Shown here piece after piece: positions 25,456 to 33,180 of a DNA stretch of 35,371 bases. This stretch comes from Balneolales bacterium (lineage in GTDB: Bacteria > Bacteroidota > Rhodothermia > Balneolales > Natronogracilivirgulaceae): NCBI GenBank assembly GCA_007128855.1, contig SKWQ01000222.1, positions 1-35,371 on the forward strand, given 5' to 3'. Within the stretch, counting starts at the first letter, position 1. Every line of letters starts with the position of its first letter. The position numbers were made by a program, and so were the translations under genes. The notes under the pieces are model-generated. The model was not told where the DNA came from. It worked only from the letters and a program-made list of their open reading frames with translations, and searched no databases.

Positions 25456-26157
25456 TCAGGAGTTGCTATGTGCCGGTGCCTCCAGCCGACCGTGGTGAAG
25501 ATGATAGACGGTTGATGCGATGGCGGCGATCCGGGTGTCATGGGTGATCAGGACGATGGCTGTTTGCTCCTTCTCCCTGATATCCATCAGCAGCGAAAGC
25601 AGCTTGTCGGTATTGGCTTCATCCAGATTTCCGGTGGGCTCGTCGGCCATGATGATTTCCGGGCCGTTCATCAGCGCCCGCGCTACGGCAACACGTTGCT
25701 GTTCACCGCCCGACAACTCGGATGGACGGTGATCCATTCGGTTTTTCAGGCCGGTTTCCTCAAGGAGGTACTCCGCACGCTGACGGATTTCCGGCATGGG
25801 TCTTGCTGCGATGAGCCCGGGCATGAAGACGTTTTCAAGTGCCGTGAATTCGGGCAGCAGATGGTGGAACTGGAAGACAAACCCGATGTTCCGGTTGCGG
25901 AAATCGGCGAGGGATTCGTCGTTCATCCGGGACAGGTCCGCATCCCTGAAGCGGATGGTCCCCTTGTCGGGGCGGTCGAGGCCTCCGAGGATATGAAGCA
26001 GCGTGCTTTTCCCCGATCCGCTCGAACCGACAATGGCGGTCAGGTCATGACGGTTGACCGCGATGTCGACCCCCTTGAGCACGTGCACCGGTTCTGCTTT
26101 GCCCGTGTAGCTCTTGTGGATGTTTTCCGCTGTTAAAAGAGTGGTTGCGGTGTTCAC
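25456..26157 (-). CDS. lolD: ABC transporter ATPase, LolD-like (lipoprotein release)
   Basis: A 233-residue ABC ATPase. Walker A is GSSGSGKST (44-52), the Q-loop lies in GFVFQFHHLLPEFTALEN, the signature is LSGGEQQRVAVARAL, Walker B is IIMADEPTGNLD and the H-loop is LITHD. This combination is typical of the LolD/MacB subfamily. LolD energises the LolCE permease that extracts lipoproteins from the inner membrane for transport to the outer membrane. No permease gene is adjacent, so the partner must be elsewhere and another MacB-type partner is possible. The start is GTG, overlapping the ymdB stop in a GTGA four-base overlap, so translation is coupled to ymdB. Confidence 0.87.
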   Translation of the reverse strand: MNTATTLLTAENIHKSYTGKAEPVHVLKGVDIAVNRHDLTAIVGSSGSGKSTLLHILGGLDRPDKGTIRFRDADLSRMNDESLADFRNRNIGFVFQFHHLLPEFTALENVFMPGLIAARPMPEIRQRAEYLLEETGLKNRMDHRPSELSGGEQQRVAVARALMNGPEIIMADEPTGNLDEANTDKLLSLLMDIREKEQTAIVLITHDTRIAAIASTVYHLHHGRLEAPAHSNS

Positions 26158-26969
26158 GATGCAGATCCGGTTTCAAATGCAGGAAAAGTCACGGGGGTAA
26201 CAAACAGACATTTTCCCGTTTCCGGGTCGATTTCGGTGAACAGTCCGCAAATTCGGTTGTCTCCGTTGGCCATTTTGTACTTGTGGGGAGTCTGGAGCAG
26301 GAATCGCTTGATGGCGGTCTCCTTGTCCATGCCGATGACAGAATGATACGGGCCCGTCATTCCCACATCGGTGATATAGCCGGTTCCCATGGGCAGCAGC
26401 CGGGCGTCCGCTGTGGGGATGTGGGTATGGGTGCCGGCAACAACGGATACCTTGCCGTCCACATACCATGCGAACGCCATTTTCTCGGCGGTGGCTTCGG
26501 CATGAAAATCCACAAACACGACAGGGGTCTCTTCCCGGATTTTTTCGATGACCCATTCGCCGGCGCGGAAGGGATCGTCTATGGGCTGCATGTAGGTGCG
26601 ACCCTGAAGATTGACCACTCCGATCTTGTGAGGTGTTCCCGGCACCTCATAGACCCCGTAGCCGAATCCGTGAGCTCCCTTCGGATAGTTCATCGGTCGC
26701 AGCAGTTTGGGATCGGTTTTCATGTAGGGATAGATCTTCCACTTGGCGAAACTGTGGTTTCCGCCCGTGATCACATGGACGCCCAGGCCGTACAGCGAGC
26801 GGATGATCTCCTCGTTGATGCCCATCCCTTCATGGGAGTTTTCGGCATTGGCTATCACAAAATCCGCTTCATACTTACTGATGAGGGAGGGAAGCAGTGT
26901 TTCCAGAAGGGAGAGCCCCGGTGATCCGACGATATCGCCGATGAACAGAACCTTTAATGGTTTAGACAT
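26154..26969 (-). CDS. YmdB/TIGR00282 family metallophosphoesterase
   Basis: The ORF track starts at 27068, but family similarity starts at the ATG at 26969 (MSKPLKVLFIGDIVGSPG), giving 271 residues. Metal-binding motifs are in order: GDIVG, NAENSHEG, GGNHSF, FVDFHAEATAEK and GTHTHIPTADAR. These match the YmdB family, whose characterised members hydrolyse 2',3'-cyclic nucleotides or phosphodiesters and affect motile/sessile and RNA-related regulation. Family members often have GNHTW where this one has GNHSF. Its TGA overlaps the lolD GTG. Upstream is the candidate 6S RNA and then zapA. In many Bacteroidota a ribonuclease Y gene sits near zapA; it is not seen here. Confidence 0.9.
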   Translation of the reverse strand: MSKPLKVLFIGDIVGSPGLSLLETLLPSLISKYEADFVIANAENSHEGMGINEEIIRSLYGLGVHVITGGNHSFAKWKIYPYMKTDPKLLRPMNYPKGAHGFGYGVYEVPGTPHKIGVVNLQGRTYMQPIDDPFRAGEWVIEKIREETPVVFVDFHAEATAEKMAFAWYVDGKVSVVAGTHTHIPTADARLLPMGTGYITDVGMTGPYHSVIGMDKETAIKRFLLQTPHKYKMANGDNRICGLFTEIDPETGKCLFVTPVTFPAFETGSAS

Positions 26970-27006
26970 AAAAACTGGTGGAACGATCTGCGGCTTAAGT
27001 GGAAAT

Positions 27007-27142
27007 AAAAAAACGCTGATGAAGCAGGCACAAGACAAGCTACCGTCATTGACAGTGCGGGAATCCACTCGAACCGGGTCTGCCTTCCACTATTCACCGG
27101 AGTGACATGAGGCCTGGCATTGTCGGACGAAGTTGAACACCC
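27007..27142 (-). ncRNA. Probable 6S RNA (ssrS-like)
   Basis: The ~250-base gap between zapA and ymdB holds a structured, non-coding segment on the same strand. On the minus strand a closing stem pairs CAACTTCGTC (27135-27126) with GACGGTAGCTTG (27047-27036) with small bulges. Next, GACAATGC (27124-27117) pairs with GCACTGTC (27058-27051) with one mismatch. Inside lies an open region with a small hairpin, TCAC-TCCG-GTGA (27105-27094), and an apical GGAA/TTCC stem. This is the 6S layout: a long duplex with a central bubble that mimics an open promoter and binds RNA polymerase. The core is about 110 nt. A run of seven Ts (27013-27007) follows. The position next to zapA matches 6S in many bacteria. 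The exact ends are estimates. Confidence 0.6.
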
Positions 27143-27220
27143 TTTTTTTTAAGTGTTGTGCTTGTTTATGTTAACCCTGCTTCAAAAGCGTTTTAAAGAA
27201 ACGATCTTTAATCGGGCCAC

Positions 27221-27532
27221 TTAAATATCGGAATTTTCCTGTTCAATTTCATCCAAAATCTTGCGAAGTGAATCATTAATATCGGTAAACGCATTCAGTT
27301 GCTCAGATGAGCCACCCGGCCTTTCCCCTTCGTTTGCCATGAACAGTTCCTCCGCGATGCTCAGGCAGGCCAGGACCATGATGGTGGGCTCGGACTGGTT
27401 GATGAGTGCCTTTCGGAAATCATGGAACCGCCTGTCCACATAGTCGGCAATCCTGTACATGAGTTCCTCATCGCCCTCGTTTATCTTGAGGGGATATTGC
27501 TTGCCCAGTATGGTAACCTTGATTGATTTCAT
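27221..27532 (-). CDS. zapA: Cell division protein ZapA
   Basis: A 103-residue ZapA-family protein that promotes FtsZ bundling at the division ring. The N-terminal beta-hairpin KSIKVTILGKQYPLKINEGDEE is typical. A helix with RIADYVDRRFHDFRKA follows, then a short IMVLACLSIAEELF helix that forms the tetramer interface, and a C-terminal coiled coil (TDINDSLRKILDEIEQEN). Length is normal. It lies downstream of pheST and a small coiled-coil gene and upstream of the 6S RNA candidate, an order common in Bacteroidota. Confidence 0.9.
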   Translation of the reverse strand: MKSIKVTILGKQYPLKINEGDEELMYRIADYVDRRFHDFRKALINQSEPTIMVLACLSIAEELFMANEGERPGGSSEQLNAFTDINDSLRKILDEIEQENSDI

Positions 27533-27680
27533 CGGCAGGTTATTTCAGAGAAAAGATCGTATTTCATTTGGATCACTTGAGATTCCCGTGTTTCCGGAGC
27601 GGCCGGCGTTCCGATCATCACCGGTGAGCGGACGGATATGAACCGGATGATCCTGATCCGCGATCGTTGCTGCAAATCAT

Positions 27681-28079
27681 TCACGATTCAGCCGCTGCTG
27701 ATGATCCGGCCCGATCCAGATGTTTGTCTATGCGTGAGATCAGATCGATGATCTGCTGTCTCAGTATTCGCCTTTCGTTTTCGTCCAGTGTGTCGAACAG
27801 CGAAGGGGATGATGGCCCGGATTCTCCGGAGACGGCACCTGGCGTATCGAGGGGATCGATTCCCTGATCCGCCGTCTTTCCGGGCTGCTCCTTTTTGAGA
27901 CGGTCCATTTCCCTGCTGGCTTCGGCGAGTTGTCCGCGTACATCCTTCAACTGGCTGCTGAACTCCAGGTTTTCATCTTTCAAACGTTGGTTTTCCTCTT
28001 TCAGGTCGTTTACGCCAGACTGGATCCTGGTCAACAGATCACGAAACTCCTTATAGTATGGCTGGTCATGGTATGTCAC
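27681..28079 (-). CDS. Small coiled-coil protein upstream of zapA, unknown function
   Basis: The ORF has no ATG. The track uses a GTG at 28139, but a second GTG at 28079 is preceded by GGAG at 8 bases spacing, so 28079 (132 residues) is preferred. Residues ~12-65 form a strong coiled coil (IQSGVNDLKEENQRLKDENLEF, then LAEASREMDRLKKEQ). A Gly/Ser/Pro-rich linker (GAVSGESGPSSPSL) leads to a C-terminal helix (LRQQIIDLISRIDKHLDR). There is no signal peptide or membrane segment. I do not recognise a family. The coiled-coil nature and the place before zapA suggest a ZapB-like division-ring partner, but this is inference from context. Confidence 0.7.
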   Translation of the reverse strand: MTYHDQPYYKEFRDLLTRIQSGVNDLKEENQRLKDENLEFSSQLKDVRGQLAEASREMDRLKKEQPGKTADQGIDPLDTPGAVSGESGPSSPSLFDTLDENERRILRQQIIDLISRIDKHLDRAGSSAAAES

Positions 28080-28190
28080 TGTACATGCTCCGTTTTTGGT
28101 AAGAGACAAGTTGCTGACTGCATACTGCCGGTATTGCACAGAACTGCTATTGTATTACTGCTGTTGAAACGCTGGATGGAAACCCTGATT

Positions 28191-30620
28191 TCAGGAGCGC
28201 AACTCCGCCGAATGATCAGAACCAAGCTGCTTCAAAATTTTCTGAATGACAGGTTCCACATCCTTAATGGTCAACGTCTTGGCATTATCCTGAAACGTCA
28301 GACGAAAAGCAATGCTTTTTTGATGTTTTTCAAGTGTGCCGCCTTCAAAGACGTCAAATACCCCGACACGTACGAGCTGGGGTCCGGCCGCCCGCTGCAT
28401 CCCGGACACAAGGTCTCCGGCGGCAACCTGTTTTTCGACCACCAGTGCAAGGTCAAATTCAAAGGATGGGAAGCGGGAGACAGGGCGATATACCTTGTCT
28501 GAGGCACTGCGGGCAAGTTTTTCCAGCTGTCCAATGCTGAGTTCGGCCGACCAGGCGTCCACCTCGACCTCGGTGTGCTTTTTCCACTCTTCGCCGACCC
28601 GGAACAGGGTGCCTATCACATCATCGGTGCTGTCGCTGCCGGCGGCCACAAGTGCAAGCTGTTCTCCCGATTCCTTCCACCGTGTCTGGTCCATGATTCC
28701 CAGCCGGATCAGTACGGATTCCACCATGGCCTTTATGTCAAAGAGGTCGAAACCCCTGGCCGGCACTTTCCAGTGGTCCGTGTGGGTGTTTCCGGCGATG
28801 CCAAGATGCAGGTGCGTGTCTTCATGGATGCCTTCGATCCATGAACCGCCCTCTTTCTGCCGGCGGAATATATTACCGATCTCGAAAAAACGGACCCCGG
28901 CCGCTCCCCGGTTGAAGTTGTAGGCAGCGGACCGCAGGAATCCATAGAGCAACTGAGTGCGCAGCAAGGCCTGGTCCCTGGTGATGGGGTTGAGCGTGGG
29001 GACGACCACGGAGGGGCCTCCAAGGGCGTCAAGGAACCGCTCTGGCAGAAGACTGTTCGTATAGATTTCCTTCAGACCGGCTCCAACGGCTGCCTGACGC
29101 ACCTTTTCGCGGAACTGCTCGCCGAAGGGCACTGGCTCCGGATTGGCGATGGAAATGCGTTCGGGATCCGGGATGTTGTTGTAATCGTAGATGCGCGCCA
29201 CTTCCTCGATCAGATCGATTTCGGTAGTGACATCCGGACGGAATGTGGGAACCGTGCAGTTCCAGGTCAGCGGGTCGGCTGACTCCGTTTCCGTTGCAAA
29301 TTCAAGCCGGTTGAGGATGCCCGTGACCGTATCCGGACCGATTTTTGTTCCCAGTACGGTGTTCAGCCGATCATACCTCAGCGGAACGGAAAGAGGCGCG
29401 GTTTTAACGGGATGGACATCGGATATCCCTCCAATGGTGCCGCCACAGAGTTCCAGGATGAGCTCCGCACAACGCAAAGCAGCATCCCTGGTCATGGAGG
29501 GATCCACCCCCCGCTCAAAACGGTAGGAGGAATCGGTCTGGAGTGCCAGGTTGCGGGAGGTTTTCCGGATGCCAACCGGTTCGAACCAGGCCGACTCGAT
29601 AAGCAGATCGGTGGTCTCCTCGGAGATCTCCGAGTTCAAACCGCCCATGACACCCGCCAGGGCGACCGGTTTCTCCCCGTCGCAGATGAAGAGTGATCCG
29701 GCCGGAACGGTGCGTCCGACCTCGTCGAGCGTGGTGAACTTCCTGTCCTCCGGGTAGGATCGCACGTCAATGCGGCCGTTAGCCAGTTTGTGCAGGTCAA
29801 AGGCGTGCAGGGGCTGCCCGAGTTCGTGGAGCACAAAGTTGGTGATATCGACCACGTTGTTCAATGGACGCAGTCCTATGGCTGTCAGCAGCTGCTTGAG
29901 CCATTGGGGGGATTCTCCAACGGTCACGCCCTGCACGACAATGCCCACATAACGGTGGCACTTGTCGGGATCGGTAATGCGGATGGTGCCCTCGTCCAGT
30001 TTCCCGGCAACCTCAGGCAGGTTATCAAGCGGCTTCATCAGTGCCGCGCCTGTCACGGCGGCCAGGTCGCGCGCCACACCGAGGTGGCACGTGGCATCGG
30101 GACGGTTGGGGGTCAGTCCGATTTCAAAGACGAAGTCACGGGAAGTGCCCGCCACATCCCCGAAAGGAGTGCCGGGAGCATGCCGTCCATCCAGCACCAT
30201 GATGCCGCTGTGGTCGTCACTGAGTCCCAGCTCATCTTCGGCACAGATCATCCCTGCAGATTTTTGCCCGCGGATCTTGGCTTTCCGGATCTTGAACGGG
30301 GAACCGTCCGGACCCGGCACGGGAAGCACCGATCCGACCGTGGCAACCGGCACCTTCTGTCCGGCGGCAACGTTGGGCGCGCCACAAACGATCTGTGACG
30401 GCTCGTCCTGACCGATATCCACCAGGCAAACGACCAGCCGGTCGGCGTCCGGATGCGGCTGCACGTCCAACACATCACCTACGACAATACCGTCGAATTG
30501 TGAGCCGGTCTGCCCGACCTCCTCGACTTCCAGTCCGGTGAGTGTAAGCTTGTCGGCCGCATCCTGCGGAGAGGGCATTTCTGAGAGATATCGTGATAAC
30601 CAGTTGTAGGATACTTTCAT
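28191..30620 (-). CDS. pheT: Phenylalanyl-tRNA synthetase, beta subunit
   Basis: An 809-residue subunit of the alpha2-beta2 enzyme that charges tRNA-Phe. It opens with MKVSYNWLSRYL and contains a tRNA-binding OB domain at ~40-150 (VGDVLDVQPHPDADRLVVC, then IVCGAPNVAAGQKVPVA). A B3/4 editing domain (about 210-390) and B5 domain (about 400-475) follow. The core catalytic-like domain contains NPITRDQALLRTQLLYGFL. The C-terminal ferredoxin-like anticodon-binding domain runs from ~715 (VYRPVSRFPSFEFDLALVV) to the end. It lies 89 bases downstream of pheS on the same strand, forming the pheST pair. Confidence 0.97.
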   Translation of the reverse strand: MKVSYNWLSRYLSEMPSPQDAADKLTLTGLEVEEVGQTGSQFDGIVVGDVLDVQPHPDADRLVVCLVDIGQDEPSQIVCGAPNVAAGQKVPVATVGSVLPVPGPDGSPFKIRKAKIRGQKSAGMICAEDELGLSDDHSGIMVLDGRHAPGTPFGDVAGTSRDFVFEIGLTPNRPDATCHLGVARDLAAVTGAALMKPLDNLPEVAGKLDEGTIRITDPDKCHRYVGIVVQGVTVGESPQWLKQLLTAIGLRPLNNVVDITNFVLHELGQPLHAFDLHKLANGRIDVRSYPEDRKFTTLDEVGRTVPAGSLFICDGEKPVALAGVMGGLNSEISEETTDLLIESAWFEPVGIRKTSRNLALQTDSSYRFERGVDPSMTRDAALRCAELILELCGGTIGGISDVHPVKTAPLSVPLRYDRLNTVLGTKIGPDTVTGILNRLEFATETESADPLTWNCTVPTFRPDVTTEIDLIEEVARIYDYNNIPDPERISIANPEPVPFGEQFREKVRQAAVGAGLKEIYTNSLLPERFLDALGGPSVVVPTLNPITRDQALLRTQLLYGFLRSAAYNFNRGAAGVRFFEIGNIFRRQKEGGSWIEGIHEDTHLHLGIAGNTHTDHWKVPARGFDLFDIKAMVESVLIRLGIMDQTRWKESGEQLALVAAGSDSTDDVIGTLFRVGEEWKKHTEVEVDAWSAELSIGQLEKLARSASDKVYRPVSRFPSFEFDLALVVEKQVAAGDLVSGMQRAAGPQLVRVGVFDVFEGGTLEKHQKSIAFRLTFQDNAKTLTIKDVEPVIQKILKQLGSDHSAELRS

Positions 30621-30709
30621 CGGAGTGAAGACAGGTTAATGCTCGTTAACGGCTTGCAGCGCGATCCGTCGCCATGCGGCTTGCCGTGCCGTGTTGGTGG
30701 AAATAGTGT

Positions 30710-31729
30710 TTATGAGGGAAACTGATCCAGGAAGCGTACGTCATTGTCGTAAAGCAGGCGGATGTCGTCGATTTCGTACCGTGACATGGTGATGCGCTCT
30801 ACCCCCATCCCGAATGCGAACCCGGTCCAGATTTCCGGATCGATGTCTACGGCTTTGAGGACGTTGGGGTGAACCATGCCCGCACCCAGGATCTCCATCC
30901 ACTGGCCGGGACGGTTTCGGGTCTCCCACCAGATATCCATCTCCAGGCTGGGTTCGGTGAAGGGGAAAAAGGAGGGCCGGATGCGGTATTTCAGGTCCTT
31001 GCCAAAAAGATGTCCCGCAAAGGTGATCAGGGTGTGCTTCAGGTCGGCCAGACTGACGTTTTTGTCCACGTACAGACCTTCGACCTGGTGGAACAGGCAG
31101 TAGGATTTGGCGGTGATGGACTCGTTCCGGTATACGCGTCCGGGCATGATGGCGCGCAGGGGTGGTTTCTGCTCTTTCATCAGCCGGATCTGCACGGGGG
31201 AAGTGTGCGTACGCAGGACCAGGTCGCGCGCGGAATCCTGTTCGTCTTTGCGGATGAAGAAGGTGTCCTGCATATCGCGGGCGGGATGTTCCGGCGGGAA
31301 GTTCAGTGCGGTGAAGTTGTGGAAATCATCCTCCAGTTCCGGTCCGTCGGCAATGGTGAAGCCAAGACGGTAAAAGATGTTCTTGACCTCCTCCAGGGTT
31401 TGCGAGAGCGGATGGGTGGAACCGGCACCAATCGGGGCAGGGGGGAGCGTGGGATCGTCGGTGGCCGTGATGTCACCCGTTTTTCCGGCCGCCAGTTTGG
31501 AACTGGCCTCATCAAAGCGGGACTTTGCGAGCTGTTTGAGTGCATTGAGTTCCTTGCCCAGCAGTGCGCGGTCTTCGGGTGCCGCTTTGCCTATACCGGC
31601 CAGCAGTTCGGTGATGATCCCTTTTCTGGAGAGATAGGCGAGCCGGAAGGTTTCAACGGCCTCATCCGTGTCCAGATTTGCTGTGGAAATGTCGCTTTTT
31701 ACTTTTTCGATATCGGAAATATTCGGCAT
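30710..31729 (-). CDS. pheS: Phenylalanyl-tRNA synthetase, alpha subunit
   Basis: The ORF track starts at a GTG (31804) within the rplT terminator; homology and size favour the ATG at 31729, giving 339 residues. The first ~90 residues are the helical tRNA-binding arm (SRKGIITELLAGIGKA). The class II core follows: THPLSQTLEEVKNIFYRLGF, the motif 2 region GRVYRNESITAKSYCLFHQVEGLYVDKN, then PSFFPFTEPSLEMDI and the motif 3 segment GFAFGMGVERITMSRYEIDDIR. The SYCLFHQVEGLYVDKNVS form is the Bacteroidetes-type variant. A strong terminator lies between rplT and this gene, so expression may depend on read-through or a local promoter. Confidence 0.96.
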   Translation of the reverse strand: MPNISDIEKVKSDISTANLDTDEAVETFRLAYLSRKGIITELLAGIGKAAPEDRALLGKELNALKQLAKSRFDEASSKLAAGKTGDITATDDPTLPPAPIGAGSTHPLSQTLEEVKNIFYRLGFTIADGPELEDDFHNFTALNFPPEHPARDMQDTFFIRKDEQDSARDLVLRTHTSPVQIRLMKEQKPPLRAIMPGRVYRNESITAKSYCLFHQVEGLYVDKNVSLADLKHTLITFAGHLFGKDLKYRIRPSFFPFTEPSLEMDIWWETRNRPGQWMEILGAGMVHPNVLKAVDIDPEIWTGFAFGMGVERITMSRYEIDDIRLLYDNDVRFLDQFPS

Positions 31730-31775
31730 GACAGGAAAAATCGGTACATGTAACGGAAAGAACGGTTCCAAACAT

Positions 31776-31811
31776 AAAAAAACCGGCAGCATCAAGGTAG
31801 ACACTGCCGGC
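31776..31811 (-). terminator. Terminator/attenuator between rplT and pheS
   Basis: On the minus strand CCGGCAG (31810-31804) and CTGCCGG (31789-31783) form a perfect 7-bp stem with a 14-base loop. Seven Ts (31782-31776) follow. It starts 19 bases after the rplT stop and ends 46 bases before the pheS ATG. The placement matches where enterobacterial pheST has its attenuator, but a standalone Phe leader peptide is not evident. Confidence 0.88.
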
Positions 31812-31829
31812 TTTTATACAGGATCGAAA

Positions 31830-32183
31830 TCAGGATTTCTTCTGTGCGGCTTCCACAACTGCGGTGAAGGCCTGTGGATCGTGGACTGCGAGGTCTGCAA
31901 GTACCTTCCTGTTGATCTCCATCTCCTTGGCGTTCATGACGCCCATAAGTTTGGAGTAGGTTGTGCCGTTCAGACGGGCTGCAGCGTTGATACGAGTGAT
32001 CCAGAGTTTTCTGAATTCTCTTTTGCGGACTCTCCTGTCGCGGTACTGGTATTGAAGGGCCTTTTCTACTGCGTTTTTAGCGACAGAGTAGACCTTGCTT
32101 CTTGCACCCCAGTAGCCTTTCGCCTGGTCCAGGACCTTTTTGCGACGGCGACGGGAAGCCACATTGTTGGTCGATCGTGGCAT
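31830..32183 (-). CDS. rplT: 50S ribosomal protein L20
   Basis: A 117-residue, strongly basic ribosomal protein of typical length. The opening [29 protein letters not shown] and the later [21 protein letters not shown] are diagnostic. L20 is an early 23S rRNA-binding assembly protein and, in several bacteria, represses its own operon by binding an mRNA site before rpmI or infC. It follows rpmI by 32 bases and ends just before a strong terminator. Confidence 0.98.
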   Translation of the reverse strand: MPRSTNNVASRRRRKKVLDQAKGYWGARSKVYSVAKNAVEKALQYQYRDRRVRKREFRKLWITRINAAARLNGTTYSKLMGVMNAKEMEINRKVLADLAVHDPQAFTAVVEAAQKKS

Positions 32184-32215
32184 TTGTTCAGTAAGTTAAT
32201 GGTTCGAAAAAAAAA

Positions 32216-32413
32216 TCAGGAATTGGGCAGCAGGCTTCGCATACGCGGCAAGTCGACCTTAGCGACCAGAGTCGCAGTACGCAGATTACGCTTCCTTTTG
32301 GGTGATTTTTTGGTAAGTATGTGACTGGCGTACGCTTTCTTGCGCTTCAATTTACCGGTCCCGGTAGTCTTGAAACGCTTCTTGGCGCCGCTCACGGTTT
32401 TCATTTTAGGCAT
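32216..32413 (-). CDS. rpmI: 50S ribosomal protein L35
   Basis: The ORF track extends to 32569, but the protein begins at the ATG at 32413 ([20 protein letters not shown]), giving the standard 65 residues. [23 protein letters not shown] is the conserved L35 core, basic throughout for rRNA binding. The upstream in-frame extension is not conserved and lies in a structured intergenic region that probably controls translation or transcription of rpmI-rplT. Confidence 0.97.
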   Translation of the reverse strand: MPKMKTVSGAKKRFKTTGTGKLKRKKAYASHILTKKSPKRKRNLRTATLVAKVDLPRMRSLLPNS

Positions 32414-32457
32414 AATTAACCTGAAAAATTGGTTAAAACTTAGCAAGCCTCTAAGGT

Positions 32458-32520
32458 AAAAAAAATGCAACTCACCAGCAACTTTTAAGTGGTGCCAATA
32501 CGTGGCAACGGCAGGTGAGT
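32458..32520 (-). promoter_or_regulatory. Structured element with T8 between infC and rpmI, candidate L20-type attenuator
   Basis: On the minus strand ACTCACC (32520-32514) pairs with GGTGAGT (32476-32470). Inside is a TGCCA-CGTAT-TGGCA hairpin. Four bases after the outer stem come eight Ts (32465-32458). CACC next to the inner hairpin can alternatively pair with the GGTG of the outer stem, so two competing folds are possible. It sits 45 bases before rpmI in the 175-base infC-rpmI gap, where ribosomal protein autoregulation of this operon is known in other bacteria. Confidence 0.5.
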
Positions 32521-32588
32521 GGCATGGGCCATGATGCAAGAAGCCGGAAGCAACCGGGCCGCCGGCCAATCCGGGGTCATTCCGGAAG

Positions 32589-33143
32589 TCAGGAGCCGGG
32601 ACCCTTGGCCGGTGTGACTACCATCGACATTCTTTTGCCTTCCAGCTTGGCCGGTGTTTCGATCTTCCCCAGGTCTTCCAGGTCCTTTGCCAGGCGATCC
32701 AGAAGTTTTTTGCCCTGGTCGCTGTAGATGATGTCCCGGCCCTTGAACTGGACGGTGGCCTTCACCTTGTTGCCATCCTTCAGGAATCCTTCGGCATGAC
32801 GCTTCTTGAATTCATAGTCATGATCATCGGTCTGCGGACGGAACCGCAACTCCTTCAGGACTATGACATGCTGCTTCTTTTTGGCTTCCTTTTCCTTCTT
32901 CTTTTTCTCGAAAAGGTATTTGCCGTGATCCATGATCTTGCATACAGGGGGATCGGCATTGGCTGCAATCTCGACAAGATCAAGATTCAGGCTGTATGCC
33001 ATTTCAACGGCCTGTGCGACCGGCAGTATGGCGTGCTCATTATCTGGCTTTATCACACGTACGATATCAGCCCGGATAGCCTCGTTCACTCGCTCTTTCG
33101 GGACTGATCTGCGAACGGGATGACTTTTGAATCGTTTTCCGAT
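32589..33143 (-). CDS. infC: Translation initiation factor IF-3, probably starting at ATC
   Basis: The ORF track begins at GTG 33089 (166 residues), but the frame stays open upstream and encodes [17 protein letters not shown], which matches the N-terminal extension of IF-3. Between the upstream in-frame TAA and GTG 33089 there is no ATG, GTG or TTG. An ATC at 33143 lies 8 bases after a perfect AAGGAG, giving 184 residues. IF-3 genes commonly use rare starts (AUU in E. coli) so that IF-3 represses its own synthesis. The rest is standard: [31 protein letters not shown] (N-domain), a basic linker [13 protein letters not shown], and the C-domain with [26 protein letters not shown]. Confidence 0.95.
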   Translation of the reverse strand: MGKRFKSHPVRRSVPKERVNEAIRADIVRVIKPDNEHAILPVAQAVEMAYSLNLDLVEIAANADPPVCKIMDHGKYLFEKKKKEKEAKKKQHVIVLKELRFRPQTDDHDYEFKKRHAEGFLKDGNKVKATVQFKGRDIIYSDQGKKLLDRLAKDLEDLGKIETPAKLEGKRMSMVVTPAKGPGS

Positions 33144-33157
33144 GGTTGTTTCTCCTT
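33141..33157 (-). promoter_or_regulatory. infC ribosome binding site and ATC start
   Basis: On the minus strand AAGGAG (33157-33152) is followed by AAACAACC and ATC (33143-33141). This is the strongest Shine-Dalgarno sequence I noticed in the window, which supports the non-standard start. Confidence 0.75.
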
Positions 33158-33180
33158 ATTTGTTGTTAGTTGACGTCGTA

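Noticed and set aside
27061-27080. tRNA-like GGTTCGA T-loop sequence in the zapA-ymdB gap
   Set aside because: No acceptor, D or anticodon arm can be built around it; it falls inside the 6S-like fold.
30869-31753. 294-residue + strand ORF opposite pheS
   Set aside because: Antisense shadow of pheS with no recognisable domain.
32414-32569. 52-residue N-terminal extension of L35 in the ORF track
   Set aside because: L35 begins at MPKMKT in all family members; the extension is the structured intergenic region.
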